This document shows, one piece after another, positions 8,540 to 18,205 of a stretch of DNA of 36,181 bases (the first letter of the stretch is position 1; each line of letters starts with the position of its first letter). Origin of the DNA: Chelativorans intermedius (GTDB taxonomy: Bacteria; Pseudomonadota; Alphaproteobacteria; Rhizobiales; Rhizobiaceae); contig NZ_JAODNW010000028.1 in the NCBI RefSeq assembly GCF_025398255.1, forward strand, positions 1-36,181, given 5' to 3'. The notes beneath the pieces were generated by a model, which saw nothing but the letters and a program-made list of their open reading frames with translations, had not been told where the DNA came from and searched no databases. The position numbers and the translations under genes were made by a program.

Positions 8540-8992
8540 TCAGTCCTCGTCCGGCGGGATGACACCCTTGCGGAAGGCAAAGCAGCCGTAGAACCGGCGT
8601 TCGCCCGTCTGGATGACGCAGTAGGCCTGTTTCGCGCGCTCGTAAAAGGCATAGCGCTCGATGCCGATCATCGGCCAGGGCCGGCCCTGCGCCGCGTCCA
8701 CCGCCTTCTGCACCTCCACCTGCACGGCAGGCACCGTGTCGGGCTCGCCGACAACCTCCATGCGCGCGGCCGCATCGTCGACGAAGGTGTCGAGCGGATA
8801 AACCGACAGGACGGCGGCAGCAACCCGCGGCGCCGGCGCGTCGATGCGCAACAGGCGGCCAAGGCGCGTCTGCCGGGCCACGGAATCGGCAGGAAAATTG
8901 GTGTCGGCAATGATCAGGTCGTCGCCATGGCCCATGGCTCTCAGCGCGAACAGCACGTCGGCGTTGAGCAGCGGGTCGATTCCCTTGAGCAT
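8540..8992 (-). CDS. L-fucose mutarotase / ribose pyranase family protein (FucU-like)
   Basis: A 150-residue protein of the RbsD/FucU family, which interconverts anomers or pyranose forms of free sugars so that the kinase receives the right form. The N-terminal MLKGIDPLLNADVLFALRAM, the following GHGDDLIIADTNFPA and the C-terminal RYAFYERAKQAYCVIQTGER are close to E. coli FucU (AFYERAQKAF, ITGERAKYG). That favours the FucU branch. It lies 52 bp after the MalK gene and 4 bp before the ribokinase, with a strong GGGAGGAG ribosome binding site. Whether it acts on fucose, ribose or another sugar is not decided by sequence. Confidence 0.85.
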   Translation of the reverse strand: MLKGIDPLLNADVLFALRAMGHGDDLIIADTNFPADSVARQTRLGRLLRIDAPAPRVAAAVLSVYPLDTFVDDAAARMEVVGEPDTVPAVQVEVQKAVDAAQGRPWPMIGIERYAFYERAKQAYCVIQTGERRFYGCFAFRKGVIPPDED

Positions 8993-9044
8993 GTCTCCTC
9001 CCTCAAATCAGGCGACGGAATGCCCGCCGCTCCCGAAGCGATTG

Positions 9045-10100
9045 TCAAAGCCTCTGTCCCGTCTCGGCATGAAACAGGTGCACCTGATCGGGCCGCGGGC
9101 GCAGGCGGATCGTGTCGCCCGGGCGAAAGCTGTGGCGTTCGCGAAAGAGCGCCACGAGATCGTTGCCGGCGAAATTCACGAAGACCAGGGTTTCCGAGCC
9201 CGTCGGCTCCACCACCGAGATGCGGGCCGGAAAGCCGTCATCGGCCAGTTCCAGATGCTCCGGCCGGATGCCAAGCATGATCGGCTGGCCATGCTCGACC
9301 CCGTGGGTGCCCGCGATGGGCAAACGGATGTCTTCGACCTGCACGGCCGCCTCGCCGCCGTCCATGCGGGCCTTCAGGATGTTCATGGAGGGCGAGCCGA
9401 TGAAGCCCGCCACGAACAGATTTGCCGGCCGATCGAAAATCTCCAGCGGCTCGCCGATCTGCTCGACCCGGCCGTCCTGCATGACGACGATCCGGTCGGC
9501 CATTGTCATCGCCTCCACCTGATCATGGGTCACGTAGACGGTGGTCGTCTTCAGCCGCTGATGCAGCTCCTTGATCTCGGTGCGCATCTGCACCCGCAGC
9601 TTGGCATCCAGATTGGACAGCGGCTCGTCGAAGAGGAAGACCTGCGGATCGCGCACGATGGCCCGGCCCATGGCCACGCGCTGGCGCTGACCGCCCGACA
9701 ATTGCCGCGGATAGCGCTCGAGATAGGGGGCAAGCCCCAGGATCTCGGCGGCCCGGCCGACGCGCTCCTCCACCTCGCTGGCCGGCATGCCGCGCAGGCG
9801 CAGCGCGAAGGCCATGTTGTCCTTGACGCGCATATGCGGATAGAGCGCGTAGTTCTGGAACACCATGGCGATGTCGCGCTCGGAGGGCGGCAGGTGATTG
9901 ACGATGCGCTCGCCCACCAGAATGGCGCCGCGCGTGACGCTTTCGAGCCCCGCGATCATGCGCAAAAGGGTGGACTTGCCGCATCCCGAAGGCCCCACGA
10001 GAACGACGAATTCCCCGTCCGCGATGTCGATGTCCACACCGTGAATCACCTCCACCGCGCCGAATGACTTGCGGACCTTCCGCACCGTGACGCTCGACAT
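9045..10100 (-). CDS. MalK/UgpC-type sugar ABC transporter ATPase (no adjacent permease)
   Basis: A 351-residue importer ATPase. It carries Walker [10 protein letters not shown], signature LSGGQRQRV, Walker [18 protein letters not shown]-loop [10 protein letters not shown], and a C-terminal MalK-type regulatory TOBE region with [10 protein letters not shown]. Start ATG 10100 is preceded by GGGAGGAGCA; the longer in-frame start at 10124 would bury this site. It heads a minus-strand operon with fucU-like and rbsK genes, but no permease or binding-protein gene lies with it. MalK proteins are often shared among MalFG permeases, so it may energise the importer at 32-36 kb. It is divergent from the aldehyde dehydrogenase gene across 167 bp. 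Confidence 0.93.
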   Translation of the reverse strand: MSSVTVRKVRKSFGAVEVIHGVDIDIADGEFVVLVGPSGCGKSTLLRMIAGLESVTRGAILVGERIVNHLPPSERDIAMVFQNYALYPHMRVKDNMAFALRLRGMPASEVEERVGRAAEILGLAPYLERYPRQLSGGQRQRVAMGRAIVRDPQVFLFDEPLSNLDAKLRVQMRTEIKELHQRLKTTTVYVTHDQVEAMTMADRIVVMQDGRVEQIGEPLEIFDRPANLFVAGFIGSPSMNILKARMDGGEAAVQVEDIRLPIAGTHGVEHGQPIMLGIRPEHLELADDGFPARISVVEPTGSETLVFVNFAGNDLVALFRERHSFRPGDTIRLRPRPDQVHLFHAETGQRL

Positions 10101-10267
10101 TGCTCCTCCCGCACTCGATGGCAAGAACAGACGAGCCGGCGCGCAATGTCAATCGCAAACAGGGCCGGCGCGGCGGGGCAGGCGGCGGCACGTTTCGTTT
10201 TTCCGGTTTCCCGTCACGCCGGCTGCGATATAGGCTTGGGCGCGGCAGAAAGGCTCAAGGAGGTGGC

Positions 10268-11707
10268 ATGGAACAGGGCCTGGTGTTCATCGGCGGCAAA
10301 TGGCAAAGGCCACGGGGTGGGCAGACGCTGCCCGCAATTTCGCCGTCCACGGGGGGTGAGATCGGTGTCATTGCGCGCGGCACGGCGGCGGACATCGAGG
10401 AGGCCGTGAGCGCTGCGCGAGGTGCCTTCGAGGGAGGATGGGGCGCGATGCCGGCCTTCGAGCGCGGGCGCCTGCTGCGAAAGCTGGGCGAGACCATTCT
10501 CGACCACCTGGAGGAGCTGACCGAGATCGAAGCCCGCGACACCGGCAAGCCGCTGAGGCTTTCCCGCAACGACATCAGGGCGGCGGCGCGCTATTTCGAG
10601 TTCTACGGCGGCGCGGCCGACAAGATCCATGGCGAGACGATCCCCTTCCTTTCCGGGTATCAGGTCATGGTTCTGCGCGAGCCGCGCGGCGTGACCGGCC
10701 ACATCATTCCCTGGAACTATCCCGCCCAGATGTTCGGCCGCACAATCGGCGCGACGCTCGCCGCGGGAAATGCCGCCGTGCTCAAGCCGGCCGAGGAAGC
10801 CTGCCTGTCCTGTCTGCGCCTCGCGGAGCTCGCCGCCGGCGTGGGCCTTCCCGAAGGCGCCATCAATGTCGTGCCGGGCCTGGGCGAGGAGGCGGGCGCG
10901 GCGCTTTCGGCGCATCCCGGCATCGACCTTCTCTCCTTCACCGGCTCACCGGAAGTGGGAACGCTGGTGCAGAAGGCGGCAGCGGAACACCACGTGCCCT
11001 GCATTCTGGAGCTTGGCGGCAAGTCCCCGCAGATCGTCTTCTCCGATGCCGACATGGCCAGGGCCATCGAGACCATCGTTGCTGCCGTCGTCCAGAACAC
11101 GGGGCAGACCTGTTCGGCCGGCAGCCGCGTGCTTGTCGAACGCAGCGTATACGAGGAGTTCCTGGCCACGCTTGCGCGACGCTTTTCTCAGGTGCGGGCA
11201 GGACCGCATGACCGCGACCTTGACTGCGGCCCCCTGATCTCGGCCGCGCAGAAGCGGCGTGTGGAAGGCTTCATGGCGCGTGCCCGCCGCGACGGCATCG
11301 ACATCGCCGCACAGGGCCAGATCCACGAGAGCGCGCCGGCTGGAGGCTTCTACGTGGTGCCGACGCTCTACAGCATGGTGCCGCGCGCCCACGAGCTGGC
11401 GCGCGAGGAGGTGTTCGGTCCCGTCCTGTCCGCCCTGCCATTCGACGACGAAGCCGATGCGATACGGCTCGCCAACGCCACCGACTACGGGCTTATCGCC
11501 GGCATCTGGACGGAATCCGGCGCCCGCCAGATGCGGCTCGCCAAGGCGGTGCGCGCCGGCCAGGTCTTCGTGAACGGCTATGGCGCGGGCGGCGGCATCG
11601 AGCTGCCTTTCGGAGGCGTCAAGCGCAGCGGCCACGGACGGGAAAAGGGCTTCGAGGCGCTGCGCGAGTTCACCGTCGCAAAGACCGTCGTCTTCAACCA
11701 CGGCTGA
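10268..11707 (+). CDS. NAD(P)-dependent aldehyde dehydrogenase
   Basis: A 479-residue cytoplasmic aldehyde dehydrogenase of the classical ALDH superfamily, oxidising an aldehyde to the acid. The family landmarks are in order: PWNYP with Asn150, FTGSPEVG near 224-231, LELGGKSP with Glu248, and GQTCSAGSR with the catalytic Cys282. The late motif EVFGPVLS is also present. Start ATG 10268 has AAGGAGGTGG just upstream. It is divergent from the MalK-fucU-rbsK operon, so a sugar-derived aldehyde such as lactaldehyde or a glycolaldehyde-type product is a fair guess. The sequence alone does not discriminate from betaine-aldehyde or other substrates. It converges on the MalK gene at 11733 with a 25-bp gap. 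Confidence 0.9.
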   Translation: MEQGLVFIGGKWQRPRGGQTLPAISPSTGGEIGVIARGTAADIEEAVSAARGAFEGGWGAMPAFERGRLLRKLGETILDHLEELTEIEARDTGKPLRLSRNDIRAAARYFEFYGGAADKIHGETIPFLSGYQVMVLREPRGVTGHIIPWNYPAQMFGRTIGATLAAGNAAVLKPAEEACLSCLRLAELAAGVGLPEGAINVVPGLGEEAGAALSAHPGIDLLSFTGSPEVGTLVQKAAAEHHVPCILELGGKSPQIVFSDADMARAIETIVAAVVQNTGQTCSAGSRVLVERSVYEEFLATLARRFSQVRAGPHDRDLDCGPLISAAQKRRVEGFMARARRDGIDIAAQGQIHESAPAGGFYVVPTLYSMVPRAHELAREEVFGPVLSALPFDDEADAIRLANATDYGLIAGIWTESGARQMRLAKAVRAGQVFVNGYGAGGGIELPFGGVKRSGHGREKGFEALREFTVAKTVVFNHG

Positions 11708-11732
11708 CGGTCCCGCATTTCGGGTGACAGCC

Positions 11733-12803
11733 CTACGCCTCGCGCGGGAAGAGCTGCGCCTTGCCGACATCGAAATCGAAGCCGATCCGCGTGCCGGTTG
11801 CGTAGACGCGGTCTTCGGAAAGGGCTGCGATCAGCGGCTTGCCGTCCTTGAGCGCCACCTCCACGATCGTCTCCGAGCCAAGCCGCTCGGTGAGCGAGAT
11901 GATGCCATGCAGCTTGCCGGCGGCATCCTCGACCGGGCGCAGATATTGCGGCCGCACGCCCAGGATGGCATGGTCCCCGTCGGCGAACGGGCGCCCGCGC
12001 GTGCTCACGACGATGGGGTCGAGAGCCTCGTTGGAAACGCGCGCCTCGCCACCTCGAACCGATTCCACCACCACCTCGATGAAGTTCATCGACGGTGCGC
12101 CGAGAAAGCCCGCGACGAAGAGGTTGGCCGGCTCGTGGTAAAGCTCCATGGGGGCCCCCACCTGCATGACCTTGCCATCCTTCAGGACCACGATCTTGTC
12201 GGCCAAAGTCATCGCCTCCACCTGATCGTGGGTAACGTAGATCATCGTTGCCGCGAGCTTCTGATGAAGCTTGCCGATCTCCATGCGCATGTCCATGCGC
12301 AATGCCGCATCGAGGTTCGAGAGAGGCTCGTCGAAGAGGAACACCTTGGGGTCGCGCACGATGGCGCGGCCGATGGCGACACGCTGGCGCTGACCGCCGG
12401 AAAGCTGGCTTGGCCGCCGGTCCAGCAGATGCTCCATCTGCAGGATGCGCGCGGCCTCCTGCACCTTGCGCTCCTTTTCCGCCCTCGGCGTCCTGTTGAT
12501 GGTCAGGCCAAAGGCCACGTTCTCGCGCACGGTCATATGGGGGAAGATCGCATAGGTCTGAAACACCATCGCGATGCCGCGCTCCTTGGGCGGCAGATCG
12601 TTGACGACCCTGCCGTCGATCTCGATCGTGCCTGCGGTGATGTCCTCAAGGCCGGAGATCATGCGCAGCAGCGTGGACTTTCCGCAGCCCGAAGGGCCGA
12701 CAAAGACAACGAACTCACCATCTTCGATGTCGATGTTGACGCCGCGGATGACCTCGACGGAGCCGTAGGATTTGCGCACATCGGTCAGCTTGACGGTTGC
12801 CAT
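11733..12803 (-). CDS. MalK/UgpC-type sugar ABC transporter ATPase
   Basis: A 356-residue importer ATPase with Walker [45 protein letters not shown] and the C-terminal [10 protein letters not shown] of the MalK regulatory region. It is the last gene of the lacI-led operon, 5 bp after the GH32-like gene, and should energise the MalF/MalG pair of the same operon. It is clearly a paralogue of the MalK at 9045-10100; the two have near-identical ATPase motifs but differ in the C-terminal domain. Confidence 0.94.
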   Translation of the reverse strand: MATVKLTDVRKSYGSVEVIRGVNIDIEDGEFVVFVGPSGCGKSTLLRMISGLEDITAGTIEIDGRVVNDLPPKERGIAMVFQTYAIFPHMTVRENVAFGLTINRTPRAEKERKVQEAARILQMEHLLDRRPSQLSGGQRQRVAIGRAIVRDPKVFLFDEPLSNLDAALRMDMRMEIGKLHQKLAATMIYVTHDQVEAMTLADKIVVLKDGKVMQVGAPMELYHEPANLFVAGFLGAPSMNFIEVVVESVRGGEARVSNEALDPIVVSTRGRPFADGDHAILGVRPQYLRPVEDAAGKLHGIISLTERLGSETIVEVALKDGKPLIAALSEDRVYATGTRIGFDFDVGKAQLFPREA

Positions 12804-12808
12804 GGCCG

Positions 12809-13804
12809 TTACTCCGCAGCCTGTGCATCGGGCACGACACGCAGAAGGCCCTCCTCATCCACGATCACCGGCTCGGGGTCCATCACATAGCCGCCGAAGC
12901 GACCGTCGGGCTGCTGGTCGGCAAATCCCATGATCACCAGGCCGTCCCCGGTCTTCAGGATGCGGGCCGCATACCGGCGGCAGGGCAGGGACCCGTCGAG
13001 GAAGCGCCCGGGTGCGATGCGCCACGGGCCGCGGGGCGTATCGCCGATCAGGTAGTGGCTGCCGGTGACCGGGCCGCCCGGCGTGGCCTCGGCCTGTTCC
13101 TTCGAGAAATGCTCCGCCGCGGTACAGAACAGACAGTACCAGCGCCCCTTGTGGGCAAAGACCTGCGGCACCTCGAGCTGGCCGTAGCCGCCGATGAAGA
13201 CAGGCGGCTGGAGCGTCCAGTCGTAGAGATCGCGCGATGTGGCAAAGCCGATCGCGCCTCCGGCATTGGGCTCGGCCACGCCGGCGGCGCGCGCGGTGAA
13301 GAACATCAGCCATCCATCCCCCTGGGGATCGCGCATGACCCAAGGGTCGCGCATCGCCCGGTCATGCCAGAGACCCCGCATGTGGTCGGCCTCGTAGAAG
13401 GCGGCGTTCGGCCCCGTCAGGTCCAGGCACAGGCCGTCGCCGACACGCGCCCAGGTGTGGAGATCCCGCGAGGTGGCGTGGCCGATGCGCTGGTAGAGCC
13501 CTTCCTCGGATTTTCGCGCGCCGGTGTAGAACAGATGCCAAAGGCCGCCGTCGTCCCGCACCACCGATCCGGTCCACGTCGTGAAATCGTCCCAGGCATC
13601 GCCCTCGGACGGCTTCAGGGAGGTTCCGTGATGGGTCCAGTTGACGAGATCGGTGGAGGAGGCGTGTCCCTGGCTCACGTTGAAGTGGCGCAGCTCCGGG
13701 TTGATCAGCGACTTGTCGGCCTTGAGGAAGAAGGCATGCCAGCGCGCGCCGTCATGGGCGTACCAGCTGTCCCAGATCCATTGATCGTCGAGTGCAAGAA
13801 CCAT
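12809..13804 (-). CDS. GH32/GH43-type five-bladed beta-propeller glycosidase
   Basis: A 331-residue protein of the GH32/GH43/GH68 superfamily. The three acidic positions of the fold can be placed: Asp12 in [11 protein letters not shown] (nucleophile candidate, compare WMNDPNG of invertases), the RDPWVMRDP block at 152-160 (transition-state Asp), and Glu211 in LEVPQVF (acid/base candidate). Propeller-blade repeats such as [21 protein letters not shown] and [10 protein letters not shown] are visible. There is no signal peptide and the C-terminal beta-sandwich of classical GH32 is absent. It therefore probably acts in the cytoplasm on an imported oligosaccharide, perhaps fructose-containing. It lies between malG- and malK-type genes. 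Exact family and substrate are uncertain; a non-hydrolase propeller is possible. Confidence 0.75.
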   Translation of the reverse strand: MVLALDDQWIWDSWYAHDGARWHAFFLKADKSLINPELRHFNVSQGHASSTDLVNWTHHGTSLKPSEGDAWDDFTTWTGSVVRDDGGLWHLFYTGARKSEEGLYQRIGHATSRDLHTWARVGDGLCLDLTGPNAAFYEADHMRGLWHDRAMRDPWVMRDPQGDGWLMFFTARAAGVAEPNAGGAIGFATSRDLYDWTLQPPVFIGGYGQLEVPQVFAHKGRWYCLFCTAAEHFSKEQAEATPGGPVTGSHYLIGDTPRGPWRIAPGRFLDGSLPCRRYAARILKTGDGLVIMGFADQQPDGRFGGYVMDPEPVIVDEEGLLRVVPDAQAAE

Positions 13805-13815
13805 TCACGTCTCCC

Positions 13816-14694
13816 TTAACCCTTGACGCCGGTGGAGGCGATCGAGGCGATGAATGCCCGTTGCAGGGCGAGATAGAAGATGAGAACCGGCACGGTGATC
13901 AGCGTCAGATAGGCCATCACCTCGCCCCAGGCCGTGTTGAGCTGGAAGAAATACTGAAGCCCCACCATCACCGGCCGGTAGCTTTCCTCCTGCACGACGA
14001 TGAGCGGCCAGAGATACTGGTTGTACATCACCAGGAACTTCAGGATGGCGGCCGTTGCCAGGACGGGGCCTGCCAGCGGCATGACCACCCTGCTGTAGAT
14101 CTGCCACCAGGAGGCGCCTTCGACCCGCGCAGCCTCCACGAGTTCGTGCGGCAGATCCTTGAAATACTGGACGAAGAGAAAGATCGTCAGGCCATCGGCG
14201 ACCCACGGGATGATCTGCACGCGATAGGTGTTGAGCCAGCCCCATTCGATGCCATCCATGCCAAGCCATGGCAGCTTCGAGACAAGCAGCAGAAGCGGAA
14301 TGGCAATCGTCTCGAAAGGCACGATCAGCGTGGCAAGGATGACCGCCAGCACCGTGTCACGCCCGTGCCAGTTGAGGAATGCGAAGGAAAAGGCGGCGAG
14401 GGAACAGAAGAACAGGCTGAGCGCCACCGTCAGTCCGGTGACGATGATCGAGTTCTTCACGAAGGTCCACACCGGCGCCCGCTCGAACGCTTCCCGGTAG
14501 TTCTCAAAGCTCAGATCGCCCACCGGCAGGAAGGCCCGCAGGCTTCCCGTATCCTGCAGAAGCTGCAGGTCGGGCTTGAAGCTCGACATGATCATGAAGA
14601 CCAGGGGAAACAGAAAGACCACTGCAATGATCGACAGCACGGCATAGCGCACTGCCAGTCGCAGACCATGATTGGCCGGATTGATGGAGGCCAT
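13816..14694 (-). CDS. Sugar ABC transporter permease, MalG type
   Basis: A 292-residue inner-membrane permease with about six hydrophobic segments. It carries the EAA-loop motif ELVEAARVEGASWWQIYSRV, which docks onto the MalK ATPase. Its start lies 1 bp from the stop of the MalF-type gene, with the ribosome binding site inside that gene. It is followed by the GH32-like gene 11 bp on. It forms the transport channel with the 14696-15763 product. Confidence 0.93.
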   Translation of the reverse strand: MASINPANHGLRLAVRYAVLSIIAVVFLFPLVFMIMSSFKPDLQLLQDTGSLRAFLPVGDLSFENYREAFERAPVWTFVKNSIIVTGLTVALSLFFCSLAAFSFAFLNWHGRDTVLAVILATLIVPFETIAIPLLLLVSKLPWLGMDGIEWGWLNTYRVQIIPWVADGLTIFLFVQYFKDLPHELVEAARVEGASWWQIYSRVVMPLAGPVLATAAILKFLVMYNQYLWPLIVVQEESYRPVMVGLQYFFQLNTAWGEVMAYLTLITVPVLIFYLALQRAFIASIASTGVKG

Positions 14695-14695
14695 T

Positions 14696-15763
14696 CTACC
14701 GCTCCCTCGTCAGCCATCGCTGGATGAGCGAAACCGTCAGCACGATCAGGAAGAGGATGACGGAGATGGTCGATCCTCCCGAGATGTCCTGCTTGCCATA
14801 GCCGCGTTCGACCGACTGGAAGACAAGGGTCTGGGTCGAATCGAGCGGACCGCCCTTTGTCATCACGTCGATCTGCGCAAAGAGCGCGAAACACTGCATG
14901 GTGATGACGATGAGGATCAGGATCGCGGTGTTTCTGAGCCCCGGCCATGTGACATAGCGGAAGGTCTGCAAGCGGCTCGCCCCCTCGATCTCGGCAGCCT
15001 CGTAGAGCGTCGGGCTTATCGTCTGCAGCCCCGCCAGCCAGATCACCATGTGAAAGCCGACCGCCTGCCAGATCGACATGGCCATGATCGAGCCCAGCGC
15101 CGTGTCGGGGTTGCCGAGCCAGTCCACCGGCGTGAACCATCCGAAGGTCAGGGAGGCGAGGAGATTGTTCAAGAGCCCGTCGTTGCCGTCATAGATGAAG
15201 CGCCACAGAAGCGAGACAACGACGATCGAAACCACGACCGGCATGAAGTAGATCATGCGGAAGATGTTGATGCCGCGTAGTTTCTGATTGATCAGCAGCG
15301 CCAGCACGAGCGCCAGTCCGGCCTGTGTCGGCGCCACGACCAGCACGAAGGTCAGGGTGTTTACCAGCGCCTTCATGAAGACTACGTCGGAGGCGATCAC
15401 GACCTTCACGTTCTCGCCGGACTGCCAGCGAAACCATTCGCGCATTCCCCGGTACTGCGGGAACGCGTCGCTGCGGGTGATGGTGCGCACGCGCGGATAC
15501 TGCGCCTCGCCGCGCGCATCGACGAGGATTGCGCCATCCGCGCCCCTCTCGGGCTCCAGCGTGATGACCGCAAGTCCCAGAAGATTGCGGTAGTTTTCAA
15601 GCCCTACGAACTGCGTCGGATTGGGCGAGATCAGCCGCTGGTTCGTCATCGACAGCCAGAAGGCGAAGAAGAAGGGCAGGATGATGAAGCCCGCGATCAA
15701 GACAAAGCCGGGAAGCGCAAAGCCCCATCCGGCCCGGTTGGAACGGGTCAGCCGTGAAGACAT
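14696..15763 (-). CDS. Sugar ABC transporter permease, MalF type
   Basis: A 355-residue permease with an N-terminal helix (GWGFALPGFVLIAGFIILPF) and five more segments. It has the EAA motif LYEAAEIEGASRLQTFRYV. A long hydrophilic stretch (about residues 65-140) lies between the first two helices, longer than in minimal MalF-type permeases. ATG 15763 was chosen because GGAAGG lies just upstream; a GTG at 15808 lacks a site and would run through the intergenic stem-loop. The binding-protein gene ends 57 bp upstream. Confidence 0.92.
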   Translation of the reverse strand: MSSRLTRSNRAGWGFALPGFVLIAGFIILPFFFAFWLSMTNQRLISPNPTQFVGLENYRNLLGLAVITLEPERGADGAILVDARGEAQYPRVRTITRSDAFPQYRGMREWFRWQSGENVKVVIASDVVFMKALVNTLTFVLVVAPTQAGLALVLALLINQKLRGINIFRMIYFMPVVVSIVVVSLLWRFIYDGNDGLLNNLLASLTFGWFTPVDWLGNPDTALGSIMAMSIWQAVGFHMVIWLAGLQTISPTLYEAAEIEGASRLQTFRYVTWPGLRNTAILILIVITMQCFALFAQIDVMTKGGPLDSTQTLVFQSVERGYGKQDISGGSTISVILFLIVLTVSLIQRWLTRER

Positions 15764-15786
15764 CGAAACCTTCCGCAGGTGAGAAC

Positions 15787-15812
15787 GGGGATTGCGCGGC
15801 GCGCGCAACCCC
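15787..15812 (-). promoter_or_regulatory. Stem-loop between binding-protein and permease genes
   Basis: GGGG plus TTGCGC pair with GCGCAA plus CCCC (one bulged A) around a 5-base loop, a 10-bp GC-rich stem. It sits 8 bases after the stop of the binding-protein gene and 23 bases before the MalF start. Such structures between malE- and malF-like genes protect the upstream mRNA and dampen downstream expression. No T-run follows, so it is not a full terminator. Confidence 0.55.
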
Positions 15813-15820
15813 CGCAGGCA

Positions 15821-17080
15821 TCAGTGGCCGTAGCCGTTGTTGCGCTGGATGTCGGCGTCGATCTCGTCGACGGCCGCGTCCAGCGTGTCGGCAACGTCCG
15901 CGCCGTTGGCAATGTCGGCCAGCGCCTTCTCGAACACCTTGGCCGCCACGACATAGCCGGGCGTGACGGGGCGAACGAGTGCCTGCTCCTTCGACAGGTC
16001 GAAGAACACGGCAAGCGGACCGCCCTCCTTGTAGTTCTTCGTCATCGCTGCGGCGCTCGGCGTGGCCGGGATCAGGCCGATGCCGTCGGAAAACGCGGCC
16101 AGATACTTGTCCTGCAACGCAAATTCGATGAAGGCGGCCGCCCCCTCAGGATGCTCGGAGGTGGCCGAGACGCCGAACTGCCAGCTTGCGGCGCCGATCT
16201 TCGGCCCGTTCCCGAAATCGGGCGCAGGCAGGAAGACCAGGTCGTCCACCTTCTCCAGCGTGGCGACCGCAGCCCAGTTGCCGTTCCACTGGAAGGCATA
16301 GCGGCCGTCGATGAAGCCGGCATCACGGTCGGCGGGATCCTGGCTGGTTCCCGGCGCATAGCCTTCCGCAAAGAGGCTCTGCCACCATTCCCCGAACGCA
16401 ATCGCGGCGTCGCCGTTCAACACACCGTCAGCGGTCTGATAGGTCGATCTGTCGACGATGTCTCCGCCGAAGCTTTGCAGGAAGGGCGAGAAGGCATAGG
16501 GATACCATTCGCCCGTCCAGGCCATGCCGGGGTCGAAGGCATATTCATATTTGCCCGACGCCTTTGCCGCATCGAGCGCGGCCATGAACTCCTCTCCCGT
16601 CCACGGCTCTTCCAAGGTGGGCGTGCGCAGACCAAGCTCCTCGAGCGTCGAGCGGCGGGCATAAAGCGCCACGGCGGCGTCCCAAAGCCCCACGGAATAG
16701 AGCTCTCCGTCCCAGTAGCCCTTGGTTCCCGGCAGGAAATCGGCGATGACGCTCTCGTCGATCGGCAGCGGCTGCAGGTAGCCCGACCAGGCCCAGTTCG
16801 GCATTACCGGCCCATCGACATCGAGAATGTCGGGCAGGTTGCCCGCCAGGGCGGCGGCAACCACCGAGTCGTTGTAGCTGAGCTGGGGGAAGCTTTCGAT
16901 CACCACCTTCCAGTCGCTCTGACTTGCGTTGAAGTCGTCGACGATCTGGTTGATGATGCGGCTTTCCACCTCGTTTCCGGCGCCGTGATACCACATGGTC
17001 AGTTCGGTCTGGGCGGCGGCGGTGCCGGCGACCAGCGTCAATGCCCCTGCGAGGGTGGCCAGGGTTGCTTTCCGTCTCAT
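15821..17080 (-). CDS. Extracellular sugar-binding protein (family 1)
   Basis: A 419-residue periplasmic solute-binding protein of the MalE/UgpB kind. It starts with a Sec signal peptide (MRRKATLATLAGALTLVAGT, cleavage likely after TAAA before QTELT). The mature part opens with TELTMWYHG and has aromatic sugar-stacking candidates such as WAWSGY, MAWTGEWYPY and FQWNGNWAA. The ATG overlaps the lacI stop (ATGA, 17077-17080) and has a GGGAGGA site. It should feed the MalF/MalG/MalK system of the same operon. The ligand is unknown; the GH32-like enzyme suggests an oligosaccharide. Confidence 0.93.
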   Translation of the reverse strand: MRRKATLATLAGALTLVAGTAAAQTELTMWYHGAGNEVESRIINQIVDDFNASQSDWKVVIESFPQLSYNDSVVAAALAGNLPDILDVDGPVMPNWAWSGYLQPLPIDESVIADFLPGTKGYWDGELYSVGLWDAAVALYARRSTLEELGLRTPTLEEPWTGEEFMAALDAAKASGKYEYAFDPGMAWTGEWYPYAFSPFLQSFGGDIVDRSTYQTADGVLNGDAAIAFGEWWQSLFAEGYAPGTSQDPADRDAGFIDGRYAFQWNGNWAAVATLEKVDDLVFLPAPDFGNGPKIGAASWQFGVSATSEHPEGAAAFIEFALQDKYLAAFSDGIGLIPATPSAAAMTKNYKEGGPLAVFFDLSKEQALVRPVTPGYVVAAKVFEKALADIANGADVADTLDAAVDEIDADIQRNNGYGH

Positions 17081-18168
17081 TCAGTTTTCCTCCCGTGTGA
17101 TGAGATGGTGATTGAAGTGGCAGGCGGCGGCTGAACGGAATCCCGCCACGCGATCCGCCCCCGAACGCGTTCGGGGGTGCCGTCGGAGTGTGCCTCGCCG
17201 CGGATGAGGGCAAGGAGGGTCTCGGCAGCCCGTGCCCCGATCTGTGCATAGGGCAGTTCTGCCGTCGTGAGCTTCGGATAGAGCGACTCGGCGATGGCCC
17301 GATAGTCGTCGAAACCCGCCACCGAGATGTCGCGCGGCAACTCCAGCCCGCGCGAGCGCAACAGGCCGTAGGCGCGCACCGCCATGCGGTCGTTGCCGAG
17401 ACAGATGGCGGTGGGCGGGTCGGAAAGGGCGAGCACCTGATCGAGCGCCCGGGTGAGAAGCCGCTCCTCGGCCTCGGGATCAGGCGGGGTCACATCCGCC
17501 TCGATGACGAGCGCCGGGTCGAAGGCAAGCCCCGCTTCCTCAAGAGCCGCGCGATAGCCCTCGGTGCGCAGCCCCGTGGCCACCAGCGACCGGCTCAGCG
17601 TGAGATAGGCGATGCGCCTGTGCCCCTCGCCGATCATGCGACGGACAAGCTGGCGCTGGCCCTGCATGTCATCCGGCACGATGGCCGGCGTGCCGGCCGC
17701 GTCGAAACAGTTGGCCAGCACCAGCTTCGTCTCGCCGGGCAGGGGAGGCAGCTTCACCTGCTTGTGATAGTCCGCCACGAAGATGATGCCCTCAACGCGG
17801 TGCTGCACGAAAGTGCGCAGGAGCGAGGGCACCCGATCGGCGTTGCCGCCGGTATCGGAAATCAGGAGCGTCATGCCTGCGGCTTCGAGGCTTTTCTGGA
17901 CGCCCTGAACGATGAACAGGTCCGGCAGGCCCGAAAGCGACGGTTGCTCGGGATTGAGGCTGATGGCGCCGGTCACGAGGCCAATCAGACCGGACCGGTT
18001 CGAGCGCATGGTGCGCGCCGCGGAGGAGGGGACATAGCCCAGCTCGGCCATCGCCTTCTCGACCGCACGGCGCGTCTCGCGCCCCACCGGCGCATCCCCG
18101 TTGAGGACACGGCTTACCGTCTTGGGCGAGACATTCGCGGCCCTGGCCACATCGTAGATCGTGGACAT
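17077..18168 (-). CDS. LacI-family transcriptional regulator
   Basis: A 363-residue repressor. The N-terminal helix-turn-helix reads STIYDVARAANVSPKTVSRV, followed by LNG and the hinge region (GYVPSSAARTMRSNRSGLIG). A periplasmic-binding-protein-like effector domain fills the rest (LVTGAISLNPEQPS, then AICLGNDRMAVRAYGLL and ISVAGFDDYRAIAESLYP). ATG 18168 matches the family start and follows GAAGGGAGGA. It is the first gene of the importer operon, and its promoter contains a doubled LacI-type operator, so it very likely represses its own operon until a sugar binds. The effector is unknown. Confidence 0.95.
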   Translation of the reverse strand: MSTIYDVARAANVSPKTVSRVLNGDAPVGRETRRAVEKAMAELGYVPSSAARTMRSNRSGLIGLVTGAISLNPEQPSLSGLPDLFIVQGVQKSLEAAGMTLLISDTGGNADRVPSLLRTFVQHRVEGIIFVADYHKQVKLPPLPGETKLVLANCFDAAGTPAIVPDDMQGQRQLVRRMIGEGHRRIAYLTLSRSLVATGLRTEGYRAALEEAGLAFDPALVIEADVTPPDPEAEERLLTRALDQVLALSDPPTAICLGNDRMAVRAYGLLRSRGLELPRDISVAGFDDYRAIAESLYPKLTTAELPYAQIGARAAETLLALIRGEAHSDGTPERVRGRIAWRDSVQPPPATSITISSHGRKTE

Positions 18169-18205
18169 CGTCCTCCCTTCGTCCGCAACATCGGGCATCC
18201 CGGAG

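Noticed and set aside
10268-11707. Naming the aldehyde dehydrogenase betB or aldA
   Set aside because: Only superfamily-wide catalytic motifs can be read; choline or fucose pathway partners that would decide are not adjacent.
11712-11724. CCCG/CGGG hairpin between convergent aldehyde dehydrogenase and MalK genes
   Set aside because: A 4-bp stem with no T-run is expected by chance at this GC content.
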